A DNA stretch of 64,000 nucleotides, taken from the NCBI GenBank assembly GCA_040385245.1, contig JAZKHT010000008.1, positions 248,001-312,000 of the forward strand, read 5' to 3'. Below the pieces are notes generated by a model. It saw only the letters and a list, made by a program, of their open reading frames with translations, searched no databases and had not been told where the DNA came from. The stretch comes from JAZKHT01 sp040385245 (GTDB taxonomy: Bacteria > Pseudomonadota > Alphaproteobacteria > Rhodobacterales > Rhodobacteraceae). Shown one piece after another: positions 25,944 to 34,393 of this stretch. Made by a program: the position numbers and the translations under genes. Each line of letters starts with the position of its first letter. The first letter of the stretch is position 1.

Positions 25944-26401
25944 AGCGCCTGCGCCGCTGCCAACACCTCGTCCGCGTGGCCCTTGACGCTGACCTTGTTC
26001 CAGACCTGCGCGACCTTGCCTGTGCCGTCGATCAGCACGGTTGTGCGCTCGATACCCATGTAGGTTTTGCCGTACATGCTTTTTTCCAGCCAGACGCCGT
26101 AATCTTCACACGTATGGCCCTGTTCATCGGACACGAGCACGATGGACAGCCCGTGTTTCTTGCAGAACTTGTCATGCGCCTTGACGCTGTCCTTGCTGAT
26201 GCCGATCACGGTGGTGCCCGCGGCGGTGAAATCGGCCAGACGGGCGGTGAAATCCTGCGCCTCCAGCGTGCAGCCGGGGGTGTCGTCCTTGGGGTAGAAA
26301 TACAAGACCACCTTTCCGGGGCGCAGGCTGGACAGGGTCAGGTCGGTGCCGCCATCACGGGGCAGGGTGAAATCGGGTGCGGTCATGCCATGGGCGATCA
26401 T
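25940..26401 (-). CDS. bcp: thioredoxin-dependent thiol peroxidase (Bcp/PrxQ)
   Basis: This 153-residue PrxQ-type peroxiredoxin reduces hydrogen peroxide and organic peroxides. The peroxidatic Cys44 sits in DDTPGCTLEAQDF; the usual partner cysteine five residues on is replaced by Gln, so Cys80 or Cys98, or an external thiol, must resolve it. The Arg of the active site is in GIERTTVLID. The start at 26401 gives the canonical N-terminus GMTAPDFTLP. In transcription order it comes first as its stop codon side borders 25940 and the DUF455 gene starts at 25943 upstream: the DUF455 gene is therefore the downstream-facing neighbour that shares the ATGA junction. Confidence 0.93.
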   Translation of the reverse strand: MIAHGMTAPDFTLPRDGGTDLTLSSLRPGKVVLYFYPKDDTPGCTLEAQDFTARLADFTAAGTTVIGISKDSVKAHDKFCKKHGLSIVLVSDEQGHTCEDYGVWLEKSMYGKTYMGIERTTVLIDGTGKVAQVWNKVSVKGHADEVLAAAQAL

Positions 26402-26445
26402 TGCGCGGCTCCTTGCCTTGGGTCTGTCTATCCTTGGGGTTCTAG

Positions 26446-26471
26446 TTGCCTTTGGGCAAAGATAAAGGCAA
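26446..26471. promoter_or_regulatory. perfect inverted repeat between bcp and the AsmA-like gene
   Basis: TTGCCTTT and AAAGGCAA are perfect 8-nt arms with a 10-nt spacer, lying between the divergent bcp (start 26401) and AsmA-like (start 26481) genes. It may be an operator or a leader hairpin. Confidence 0.35.
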
Positions 26472-26480
26472 TGCCGCAGG

Positions 26481-29400
26481 ATGGACACAACAGCAAAGGG
26501 CGCAATGACCGACAAGACCACCACGGCGGATGCCACCTCGCCGCATCCCGCCCCGCAGACCGCCCCGTTGCCGCCGCGTCCGCGCGCCCGGCGTGGGCGC
26601 AAGGCGGGGCTGTGGCTGCTGCTCAGCCTTGTGCTGATCGCGGGTCTTGCCGGGTTTGCCGTGCTGGGATTGACCGGTTCTCCCATCCGCCTGCCCGTCT
26701 GGGCCGTGGCCGAGGTGGAAACCCGCCTGAACCGCGCGCTTGGCGATGCGGTGCCCGATGGCGCGCTGTCGATCGGCGGGATCGAGGTTGCGGTCGATGA
26801 TGACTGGGTGCCGCGCTTGCGGCTGGAAGATGTCCGCCTGATGCAACAGGACGGGCAGGCCCTGCTGACCCTGCCCGAAACCCGGCTGTCATTCGACCCC
26901 AGCGCCCTGATGGACGGCCAGATCCGCCCGCGCAGCCTGCGCATCATCGGGGCGCGGGTCAGTCTGCGGCGGGGGAACGACGGCAGCTTTGACTTTGCCC
27001 TTGGGGCCGGGCGCATCGGCCCGCCGGTTGAAAGCATGGCGCAGGTGTTCGACCTTGTGGACCGCGCGTTTGCGCTGCCCGCCCTGTCGCGCCTGCAACG
27101 GATCGAGGCCGAGGCGCTGACCCTGACTTTGACCGACGCGCGCGCGAACCGCACATGGCAGGTGGGCGACGGTCGCCTGACGCTGGAGAACCGCGAGACT
27201 GAACTCGCGGCCGAACTGGGCCTGTCGCTGGTGGGCGGGGGCGAAACCCCGGCGCAGGCGGTGCTGACCATCGTCTCGCAAAAGGGTGACAGCGTTGCGC
27301 GGGTCACGGCGATGGTGGACGGGGTCGCGGCGGCGGACATCGCGGCGCAGGCGGCCCCTTTGGCATTGCTGGGGGTGCTGGACGCGCCGATTTCGGGGCG
27401 GATCGCCACCACGCTGGGGGCGGACGGCATCACGGCGCTGGAAGGCAGCCTTGAACTTGGCACCGGCGCGCTGCGCCCGACCCAAGCTACACGTCCCGTG
27501 CCGTTTGACCGCGCGCGGCTGGACCTTGGCTATGACCCGGCGCGCGGGCGGATCAACCTGACCGCACTCGAGGTGGAAAGCACCTCTCTCCGGCTCAAGG
27601 CGACGGGGCACGCCTATTTGCAGGATGCGGCGGGCGCGTTCATGCAGGGGCCGCTGGGGGGGCGTCTTCCCGCCGCGTTCCTGACGCAGGTGCGGATAGA
27701 CGAGGCGATGGTCGATCCCGAAGGCCTGTTCAAGGAGCCGATCCGCTTTTCCGAAGGCGCGTTCGATCTGCGGGTGCGGCTTGATCCCTTTGCGCTCGAT
27801 ATCGGGCAGGTGGCGCTGGTCGAAGACGGTCACCGCCTGACCGCCAGCGGTGTTGCCGCCGCCGACCCGGACGGCTGGCGCGTGGCACTGGATGTGCATC
27901 TGGACGAAATCAGGCATGACCGTCTGCTGGCGCTGTGGCCGGAGTCGCTGGTGCCGAAAACCCGCGAGTGGCTGGCAGTGAACCTGCTTGAAGGGACGAT
28001 GACCGATGTGCGCGCCGCCGTCCGCCTGCGCCCCGGAACCGAACCGCGTCTGTCGCTGGGCTATGATTTCACCGACACCGATGTGCGATTCATCAAGACA
28101 TTGCCGCCGATCCGCGCCGGCACCGGCTATGCCACGATTGACGGGCAAGCCTACACGCTGGTGCTGTCCAAGGGCACCGTGACCCCGCCGATGGGCGGTG
28201 TGATCGACGTGGCGGGATCGGTGTTTTCGGTTTTGGATATCACCAAACGCCCCGCGCAATCGGAAATAAGGCTGAAAACCCGGTCCAGCCTGACCGCCGC
28301 CCTGTCGTTGCTGGATGAACCCCCGTTCCGCTTCATGACCAAGGCCGGGCGGCCCGTCGATCTGGGCACCGGCGACACGGTGATGGATGCCACCTTTCGC
28401 CTGCCGCTGGTGCCAAAGGTCAAGCTGACCGATGTAAGCTATCAGGTGACAGGCCGCGTGCGCGATTTTGCCAGTGACAAGATCGTGGCGAACAAGGTGC
28501 TGACTGCGCCCGAACTGACCCTGACCGCCGATCCGCGCGGGATGCGCATCGGGGGGGCAGGGCTTTTGGGCGCGATCCCGTTCGATGTGATCTACACCAT
28601 CGGCTTCGGTCCCGATGCGCGGGGCAAGTCGCGGGTCGAGGGCAGCGTGACCCTGTCGCCCGAAACCGTGACCGAACTTGGCCTTGGCCTGCCCGAGGGC
28701 GCTGTCACGGGCAGCGGGGCAGGGCAGATCACGATTGATCTGGAAAAGGGGAAACCGGGGCAATTGCGGCTGGTGTCCGACCTGAACCGCATCGGCCTGA
28801 CCATCCCCGGCACGGGGTGGAGCAAGGCCCAGAACAGCCTTGGCCTGCTGGAGGTGGACGCCCGCCTTGGCCAACCCCCGGTCATCGACCGCATCGCCCT
28901 GTCCGGTCCGGGCTTTGCGGCGACGGGCAACGTGACGGTGCAACCGGGCGGGGGTCTTGAAACCGCGCGTTTTGACAGCGTCAAGATCGGTGAGTGGCTG
29001 AACGCGACGGTCGAGCTGACAGGGCGCGGCAAGGGTCGTCCGGTCAGGGTTGCGGTGACGGGCGGGCGGTTGGACCTGCGCCGATTGCCCGACCGGCCCG
29101 GCACTTCGGGTCAGGGCGGCGATGACGCGCCGTTGCAGGTGGCACTGGACCGGGTCGTGGTGTCCGAAGGCATCTCGCTGACCCGGTTTCGCGGGGCGTT
29201 TACCCAAGGCGGCGGTTTCAGCGGCACCTTTGCCGCCGCCGTCAATGATGCAAGTCCGATCACCGGCACGGTTGTGCCATCGCCCAACGGCAGCGCGGTG
29301 CGCCTGCAATCCGACGATGCGGGGGGCGTGCTGGCCGCCGCCGGTATCTTCAAATCAGCGCGGGGCGGGCAGCTTGACCTGCGGCTGACCCCGCTTGGCC

Positions 29401-29870
29401 CCAAAGGCGTATTTGATGGCGTGGCCGAGATCACCCGCGTCCGCGTCGTCGATGCGCCGGTGCTGGCCGAACTGTTAAGCGCCGTGTCCATCGTGGGTCT
29501 GCTGGAACAGTTGAACGGCGAAGGGCTGCTGTTCAACGAGGCGCAGGGTGCCTTTCGCATCACCCCCGCCGCGATCGAGGTGACGCGCGGGTCGGCGGTG
29601 GGGGCGTCGCTGGGCGTGTCGATGGCGGGCGTTTACGGCACGGCCGCGAAAGAGTTGGCATTGCAGGGGGTGGTGTCGCCGCTGTATCTGCTGAACGGCA
29701 TCGGGGCGGGCCTGACACGGCGGGGCGAGGGGGTCTTTGGCTTTAACTACGCCCTGCGCGGCACGGCGGACCGCCCCCAGGTCTCCGTCAACCCGCTGTC
29801 GATCCTGACCCCCGGCATGTTCCGCGAAATCTTTCGCCGGCCTACGCCAACCCTTGGCAATGGCGGCTGA
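26481..29870 (+). CDS. large AsmA/YhdP-like protein with DUF3971
   Basis: This 1129-residue inner-membrane-anchored periplasmic protein has an Arg/Lys-rich cytoplasmic tail, one transmembrane helix (about 37-60), and then about a thousand residues of amphipathic beta repeats. The DUF3971 part covers roughly 230-530 and the AsmA C-terminal-like part the last 250. Proteins of this repeating beta-groove class (TamB, YhdP, AsmA) are thought to carry phospholipids between the two membranes. ATG 26505 (codon 9) is an alternative start. It probably stands alone. Confidence 0.88.
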   Translation: MDTTAKGAMTDKTTTADATSPHPAPQTAPLPPRPRARRGRKAGLWLLLSLVLIAGLAGFAVLGLTGSPIRLPVWAVAEVETRLNRALGDAVPDGALSIGGIEVAVDDDWVPRLRLEDVRLMQQDGQALLTLPETRLSFDPSALMDGQIRPRSLRIIGARVSLRRGNDGSFDFALGAGRIGPPVESMAQVFDLVDRAFALPALSRLQRIEAEALTLTLTDARANRTWQVGDGRLTLENRETELAAELGLSLVGGGETPAQAVLTIVSQKGDSVARVTAMVDGVAAADIAAQAAPLALLGVLDAPISGRIATTLGADGITALEGSLELGTGALRPTQATRPVPFDRARLDLGYDPARGRINLTALEVESTSLRLKATGHAYLQDAAGAFMQGPLGGRLPAAFLTQVRIDEAMVDPEGLFKEPIRFSEGAFDLRVRLDPFALDIGQVALVEDGHRLTASGVAAADPDGWRVALDVHLDEIRHDRLLALWPESLVPKTREWLAVNLLEGTMTDVRAAVRLRPGTEPRLSLGYDFTDTDVRFIKTLPPIRAGTGYATIDGQAYTLVLSKGTVTPPMGGVIDVAGSVFSVLDITKRPAQSEIRLKTRSSLTAALSLLDEPPFRFMTKAGRPVDLGTGDTVMDATFRLPLVPKVKLTDVSYQVTGRVRDFASDKIVANKVLTAPELTLTADPRGMRIGGAGLLGAIPFDVIYTIGFGPDARGKSRVEGSVTLSPETVTELGLGLPEGAVTGSGAGQITIDLEKGKPGQLRLVSDLNRIGLTIPGTGWSKAQNSLGLLEVDARLGQPPVIDRIALSGPGFAATGNVTVQPGGGLETARFDSVKIGEWLNATVELTGRGKGRPVRVAVTGGRLDLRRLPDRPGTSGQGGDDAPLQVALDRVVVSEGISLTRFRGAFTQGGGFSGTFAAAVNDASPITGTVVPSPNGSAVRLQSDDAGGVLAAAGIFKSARGGQLDLRLTPLGPKGVFDGVAEITRVRVVDAPVLAELLSAVSIVGLLEQLNGEGLLFNEAQGAFRITPAAIEVTRGSAVGASLGVSMAGVYGTAAKELALQGVVSPLYLLNGIGAGLTRRGEGVFGFNYALRGTADRPQVSVNPLSILTPGMFREIFRRPTPTLGNGG

Positions 29871-29905
29871 CCGCTGCCCCCCCCCGCAAGACATAAGTGA
29901 TCCCG

Positions 29906-30940
29906 ATGAAACTGTCTGATTTCGATTTTGACCTGCCCGAGGCGCTGATTGCCACCCGCCCTGCGCGGCCCCGCACGGCGGCGAAACTGCTGGTGGCCGA
30001 AGGCGACAGCATCCGCGATCTGCACGTCCGCGATCTGGTCGATGTGTTCCGCCCCGGCGATCTGCTGGTGCTGAACAACACCCGCGTCATTCCGGCCCGC
30101 CTGTCCGGCACGCGGGCGCGCGGCGATGCGGTGGCAAAGGTCGAGATCACCTTGCTGGAACCGCAGGCCACGGGCTGGCGCGCACTGGCGAAACCCCTGC
30201 GCAAGGTTCAGGTGGACGAGGTGATCCGCTTTTCCGACCGCCTGTCCGCCACCGTGGCGGCAAAGACAGACACCGATCTGTCGCTGACCTTCAACCTGAC
30301 GGGCGATGATTTCGATACCGCCTTGGCCGAAGCGGGCGCCATGCCCCTGCCGCCCTATATCGCGGCCAAACGCGCGCCCGACGCGCAGGACCGCGACGAT
30401 TACCAGACCGTGTTTGCCCGCCACGCCGGGGCCGTCGCCGCCCCCACCGCCAGCCTGCACTTCGACGACGCCCTGCTGGTCGCCCTGCGCGACAAGGGCG
30501 TGACCTTTGCCGAAGTGACGCTGCACGTCGGCGCGGGCACGTTTCTGCCGGTCAAGGTCGATGACGTGACCACCCACAAGATGCACGCCGAATGGGGGCA
30601 GGTGACCGCTGACGCCGCCGCCTGGATCAACGCCGCGCGCGCGGCGGGCGACCGCATCATTCCCGTCGGCACCACCGCGCTGCGGCTGATCGAATCTGCG
30701 GCGCAGGCGGACGGAACCGTTCATCCGTGGCAGGGGCCTACGGATATCTTCATCTATCCCGGTTACAGGTTCCGGGTGGCGGATGCGCTGATGACCAACT
30801 TTCACCTGCCGAAATCGACGCTGATGATGCTCGTGTCGGCCCTGATGGGCACAGAGAGGATCAGGACAATCTATGACCATGCCATCAGCCATGATTACCG
30901 CTTCTTTTCCTATGGCGACTCGTCGTTGCTGATCCCTTGA
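29906..30940 (+). CDS. queA: S-adenosylmethionine:tRNA ribosyltransferase-isomerase
   Basis: This 344-residue QueA transfers the ribosyl part of SAM to 7-aminomethyl-deazaguanine in tRNA, making epoxyqueuosine. Family landmarks are the N-terminus MKLSDFDFDLPEALIA, LLVLNNTRVIPARL, LHVGAGTFLPVKVDD, HKMHAEWG and the C-terminal NFHLPKSTLMMLVSAL. I chose ATG 29906; a GTG three codons earlier is in frame. Queuosine genes tgt or queG are not in the window. Confidence 0.96.
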   Translation: MKLSDFDFDLPEALIATRPARPRTAAKLLVAEGDSIRDLHVRDLVDVFRPGDLLVLNNTRVIPARLSGTRARGDAVAKVEITLLEPQATGWRALAKPLRKVQVDEVIRFSDRLSATVAAKTDTDLSLTFNLTGDDFDTALAEAGAMPLPPYIAAKRAPDAQDRDDYQTVFARHAGAVAAPTASLHFDDALLVALRDKGVTFAEVTLHVGAGTFLPVKVDDVTTHKMHAEWGQVTADAAAWINAARAAGDRIIPVGTTALRLIESAAQADGTVHPWQGPTDIFIYPGYRFRVADALMTNFHLPKSTLMMLVSALMGTERIRTIYDHAISHDYRFFSYGDSSLLIP

Positions 30941-31025
30941 CGGCGGCAACGACCGGTTTGTCGGATTTCACCGACCTTGCCACTTTTGCCCTGCTATCCT
31001 GTCCCGAACTGCCCGGAGTCTGCCC

Positions 31026-32267
31026 ATGCTGAAGGTCATCGCCACCACCTGGCCGCTGTTGCTGGGCGTCATGCTGCTGATGGTCGGCAACGGCATCCAG
31101 GGGTCATTGCTGGGTATCCGTGGCAATCTCGAAGGGTTTTCCACCTTTGAGCTGTCGATTGTCATGTCGGCCTATTTTCTTGGCTTTTTGTTCGGGTCGC
31201 GCATGGCACCCGACATGATCCGCCGGGTAGGCCATGTGCGCGTGTTCGCGGCGCTTGGATCGCTGATTTCCGCCGTCCTCGTCGTCTATCCCGTGGTCCC
31301 CGACTGGATCGCATGGGCCATCCTGCGGGTGCTGATCGGGTTCTGCTTTTCGGGCATCTACATCACCGCCGAAAGCTGGCTGAACAATGCCGCCACCAAT
31401 GAAACGCGGGGGCAGACGCTGTCGGCCTATATGATCGTGCAGATGATCGGGATCATCGCTTCGCAGGCGCTGCTGAACGTGTCGGACCCGTCGGGGTTCA
31501 CGCTGTTCGTGATTCCGTCGGTGCTGGTGTCGCTGGCCTTCATGCCGATCCTGCTGGCCGCGACCCCCGCCCCCAGTTTCGAGGCGACGCGCCCCCTGGC
31601 GTTCCGCGAGTTGTTCCGCATCTCTCCGCTCGGTTGTGTGGGCATGCTGCTGACGGGGGGCGTGTTTTCGGCGATGTTTGGCATGGCCGCCGTCTGGGGG
31701 TCGATCAAGGGGCTGTCGGTGCGCGACATATCGCTGTTCATCGGCGCGCTCTATGTGGGGGGGCTGCTGCTGCAATATCCCATCGGCTGGGCGTCCGACC
31801 GGATGGACCGGCGCGGCCTGATCCTGGGCCTGTCGGCGGTGGCCGCCGTGGTGATGCTGGTCGCGGCGCTTGCGGACCTGCCCTTTACCGCGATGCTGGT
31901 GGTGGCGTTCCTGCTGGGCGGGATCACCAACCCGGTCTATGCCCTGCTGATCGCCTATACCAACGACTTCCTGTCGCGCGAAGACATGGCCGCCGCCAGT
32001 GCGGGGATGATCTTTCTGAACGGCTTTGGGGCGATTTTCGGCCCCCTGATCACCGGCTGGATGATGGAGGTCGTTGGCCCGCCCGGCTTTTTCCTGTTCA
32101 TCGGCGTGCTGTTTGCGGCGCTTGCCGGGTATGCCGCCTGGCGGATGACGCAACGCGTGGCCCCTGCAGGCACCGGCAGCTTTGCCAATATCATTCCGAC
32201 CGCGTCGCCCCTTGCCGTTGGGGCGGTGATCGAGGGCCAGCAAGACCGCGACGACCGCGCCGCGTGA
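31026..32267 (+). CDS. MFS transporter (YcaD-like)
   Basis: This is a 413-residue permease with 12 predicted helices. The loop after helix 2 reads FGSRMAPDMIRRVGHVR, a variant of the MFS motif A, and ESWLNNAATNETRGQ follows helix 4, a segment typical of the YcaD-like group. The second-half repeat of motif A is in GWASDRMDRRGLI. Substrate unknown. It has its own start 85 nt after queA, followed after 67 nt by a DUF924 gene on the same strand. Confidence 0.9.
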   Translation: MLKVIATTWPLLLGVMLLMVGNGIQGSLLGIRGNLEGFSTFELSIVMSAYFLGFLFGSRMAPDMIRRVGHVRVFAALGSLISAVLVVYPVVPDWIAWAILRVLIGFCFSGIYITAESWLNNAATNETRGQTLSAYMIVQMIGIIASQALLNVSDPSGFTLFVIPSVLVSLAFMPILLAATPAPSFEATRPLAFRELFRISPLGCVGMLLTGGVFSAMFGMAAVWGSIKGLSVRDISLFIGALYVGGLLLQYPIGWASDRMDRRGLILGLSAVAAVVMLVAALADLPFTAMLVVAFLLGGITNPVYALLIAYTNDFLSREDMAAASAGMIFLNGFGAIFGPLITGWMMEVVGPPGFFLFIGVLFAALAGYAAWRMTQRVAPAGTGSFANIIPTASPLAVGAVIEGQQDRDDRAA

Positions 32268-32334
32268 GGGCACCCCTGACGGTTGCCAGCCCGCAGAAAC
32301 CCTGTCACCCTGCCACCCTTGGTGGAGGAATGGC

Positions 32335-32904
32335 ATGGCAGACCCGGTCGAGGTTCTTGATTTCTGGCTGGGCGAGGTTGGCCCCGATGGCTGGTACGCC
32401 GCAGGCGACGCGCTGGACGCACGATGCCGCGACGGGTTTCTGGACCTGTGGCAGGCCGCCCATGATGGCGGGCTGGATCACTGGGTTGACGGCACGGTAG
32501 GCACGCTGGCGTTCCTGATTGTCACCGATCAGTTGTCGCGCAACATGCACCGCAACACGGCCCTTGCCTTTGCGACCGACCCGCGCGCCCTTGCCGCCGC
32601 CCGCACGGCGGTGGACGCGGGATGGGACATGGGCGCGCCAGAGCCGGAACGGCAGTTCTTCTACATGCCTTTCGAACATTCGGAAAACCCCGACGATCAG
32701 GCCCGCTGCGTTGCACTGATGACCGAACGTATGCCGGGCCACCCTGACATGCTGCTGCATGCCCGCGCGCATCAGGAAATCATCCGCCGCTTTGGCCGGT
32801 TTCCAACCCGCAACGCAGCCCTTGGCCGCGACACCACCCCGGACGAGGCGACGTTTCTGGCCGAAGGCGGCTACGCTTCCGTCGTGCGCGCGTTGCAGGG
32901 TTAG
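32335..32904 (+). CDS. DUF924 family protein
   Basis: This 189-residue soluble helical protein has the family signatures VLDFWLGEVGPDGWY, LIVTDQLSRNMHR, YMPFEHSE and the final third HQEIIRRFGRFPTRN. The fold is TPR-like; the function is not known. GGTGGAGGAATGGC before the ATG gives a strong ribosome site. A perfect 7-bp hairpin (CCATGCA/TGCATGG, 32905-32923) abuts the stop codon and may end the transcript, though it lacks a T tract. Confidence 0.9.
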   Translation: MADPVEVLDFWLGEVGPDGWYAAGDALDARCRDGFLDLWQAAHDGGLDHWVDGTVGTLAFLIVTDQLSRNMHRNTALAFATDPRALAAARTAVDAGWDMGAPEPERQFFYMPFEHSENPDDQARCVALMTERMPGHPDMLLHARAHQEIIRRFGRFPTRNAALGRDTTPDEATFLAEGGYASVVRALQG

Positions 32905-32942
32905 CCATGCATCCCGTGCATGGGGCTGCGGCGTGGCCTTTG

Positions 32943-32978
32943 TTGCTTGGGTGAAAAAAATAGTTTAATGGCAAACTA
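32943..32978 (+). promoter_or_regulatory. lpdA promoter with overlapping palindrome
   Basis: TTGCTT (32943-32948) and TAATGG (32966-32971) are 17 nt apart. The -10 box lies inside the perfect inverted repeat TAGTTT-N6-AAACTA (32961-32978), a position suited to a repressor. The spacer is A-rich. Confidence 0.5.
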
Positions 32979-33000
32979 CTTTTTCTGAGGGAGGAAGACC

Positions 33001-34392
33001 ATGGCTGCCAACTTTGATCTGATCGTGATCGGCGCAGGCCCCGGCGGCTATGTCGCCGCGATCCGGGCCGCGCAACTGGGCCTGTCGGTGGCCATTGTGG
33101 AGCGGGAAAATCTGGGCGGCATCTGCCTGAACTGGGGCTGCATCCCGACCAAGGCGCTGTTGCGGTCTGCGGAAGTGTTCCACCTGATGCACCGCGCCAA
33201 GGAATTCGGCCTGTCGGCCACGGGCGTCGATTTCGACTTGCCCGCCGTCGTCGCCCGGTCGCGCGGGGTGGCGAAACAACTGTCGGGCGGCATCGGCCAT
33301 CTGATGAAGAAGCACAAGATCACCGTGTTCATGGGCACGGCCACCATCCCCGCCAAGGGCAAGGTGCAGGTCAAGACCGAAAAGGGCACCGACGATCTGA
33401 CCGCAAAGAATATCATCCTTGCCACGGGTGCCCGCGCCCGCGAATTGCCGGGGCTTGAGGCGGACGGCGATCTCGTCTGGACCTATCGCCACGCCCTGCA
33501 ACCCAAACGCATGCCCAAAAAGCTGCTGGTCATCGGGTCGGGCGCCATCGGCATCGAATTCGCCAGCTTTTTCAACACCCTTGGCGCCGATACAACCGTG
33601 GTCGAGGTGATGGACCGCGTCCTGCCGGTCGAAGATGCCGAGGTGTCGGCCTTTGCCAAAAAGGCCTTTGTCAAACAGGGGATGAAGATCCTTGAGAAAA
33701 CCACGGTCAAGAAACTGGACCGCGCCCCCGGCAAGGTGACAGCACATCTGGAAGCGAACGGCACCACCACCACGCAGGACTTTGACACGGTGATTTCCGC
33801 CGTGGGCATCGTCGGCAACGTCGAAGGTTTGGGGCTTGAGGCGTTGGGCGTCAAGATCGACCGCACCCATGTGGTGACAGACGAATTCTGCCGCACCGGG
33901 ATCGACGGTCTGTTTGCCATCGGTGATATCGCGGGCGCGCCGTGGCTTGCCCACAAGGCCAGCCACGAAGGTGTCATGGTGGCCGAACTGATCGCGGGCG
34001 GCCATCCGCATTCGATCAAGCCGAATTCGATTGCGGGCTGCACCTATTGTTACCCGCAAGTGGCCTCTGTCGGCCTGACCGAGGCCAAGGCGAAAGAGGC
34101 GGGCCACACAATCAAGGTCGGCAAATTCCCCTTTATCGGCAACGGCAAGGCGATTGCCCTGGGCGAGGCCGAGGGGTTCATCAAGACCATCTTCGACGCC
34201 AAGACGGGCGAGTTGCTGGGCGCGCATATGATCGGGGCCGAGGTGACGGAGCTGATCCAGGGCTATGTCATCGGCCGCACGCTGGAGACGACGGAAGAAG
34301 ACCTGATGAACACCGTCTTCCCGCATCCGACCCTGTCGGAGATGATGCACGAATCCGTTCTGGACGCCTACGGCCGCGCGATCCACTTCTGA
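33001..34392 (+). CDS. lpdA: dihydrolipoyl dehydrogenase (E3)
   Basis: This 463-residue FAD/NAD flavoenzyme reoxidises lipoamide in the 2-oxoacid dehydrogenase complexes or the glycine cleavage system. It has the FAD-binding GAGPGGYVAAIRAAQLG (about 11-27), the redox disulfide in GGICLNWGCIPTKALL, the NAD-binding GSGAIGIEFASFF (about 180), the second FAD motif FAIGDIAG, and the catalytic His-Glu in HPTLSEMMHES. No E1 or E2 gene is adjacent. GAGGGAGGAAGACC precedes the ATG, and a palindrome overlaps the promoter. Confidence 0.97.
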   Translation: MAANFDLIVIGAGPGGYVAAIRAAQLGLSVAIVERENLGGICLNWGCIPTKALLRSAEVFHLMHRAKEFGLSATGVDFDLPAVVARSRGVAKQLSGGIGHLMKKHKITVFMGTATIPAKGKVQVKTEKGTDDLTAKNIILATGARARELPGLEADGDLVWTYRHALQPKRMPKKLLVIGSGAIGIEFASFFNTLGADTTVVEVMDRVLPVEDAEVSAFAKKAFVKQGMKILEKTTVKKLDRAPGKVTAHLEANGTTTTQDFDTVISAVGIVGNVEGLGLEALGVKIDRTHVVTDEFCRTGIDGLFAIGDIAGAPWLAHKASHEGVMVAELIAGGHPHSIKPNSIAGCTYCYPQVASVGLTEAKAKEAGHTIKVGKFPFIGNGKAIALGEAEGFIKTIFDAKTGELLGAHMIGAEVTELIQGYVIGRTLETTEEDLMNTVFPHPTLSEMMHESVLDAYGRAIHF

Positions 34393-34393
34393 C

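Noticed and set aside
26889..29309. 806-codon open frame antisense to the AsmA-like gene
   Set aside because: Same antisense high-GC artefact; no domain or ribosome site.
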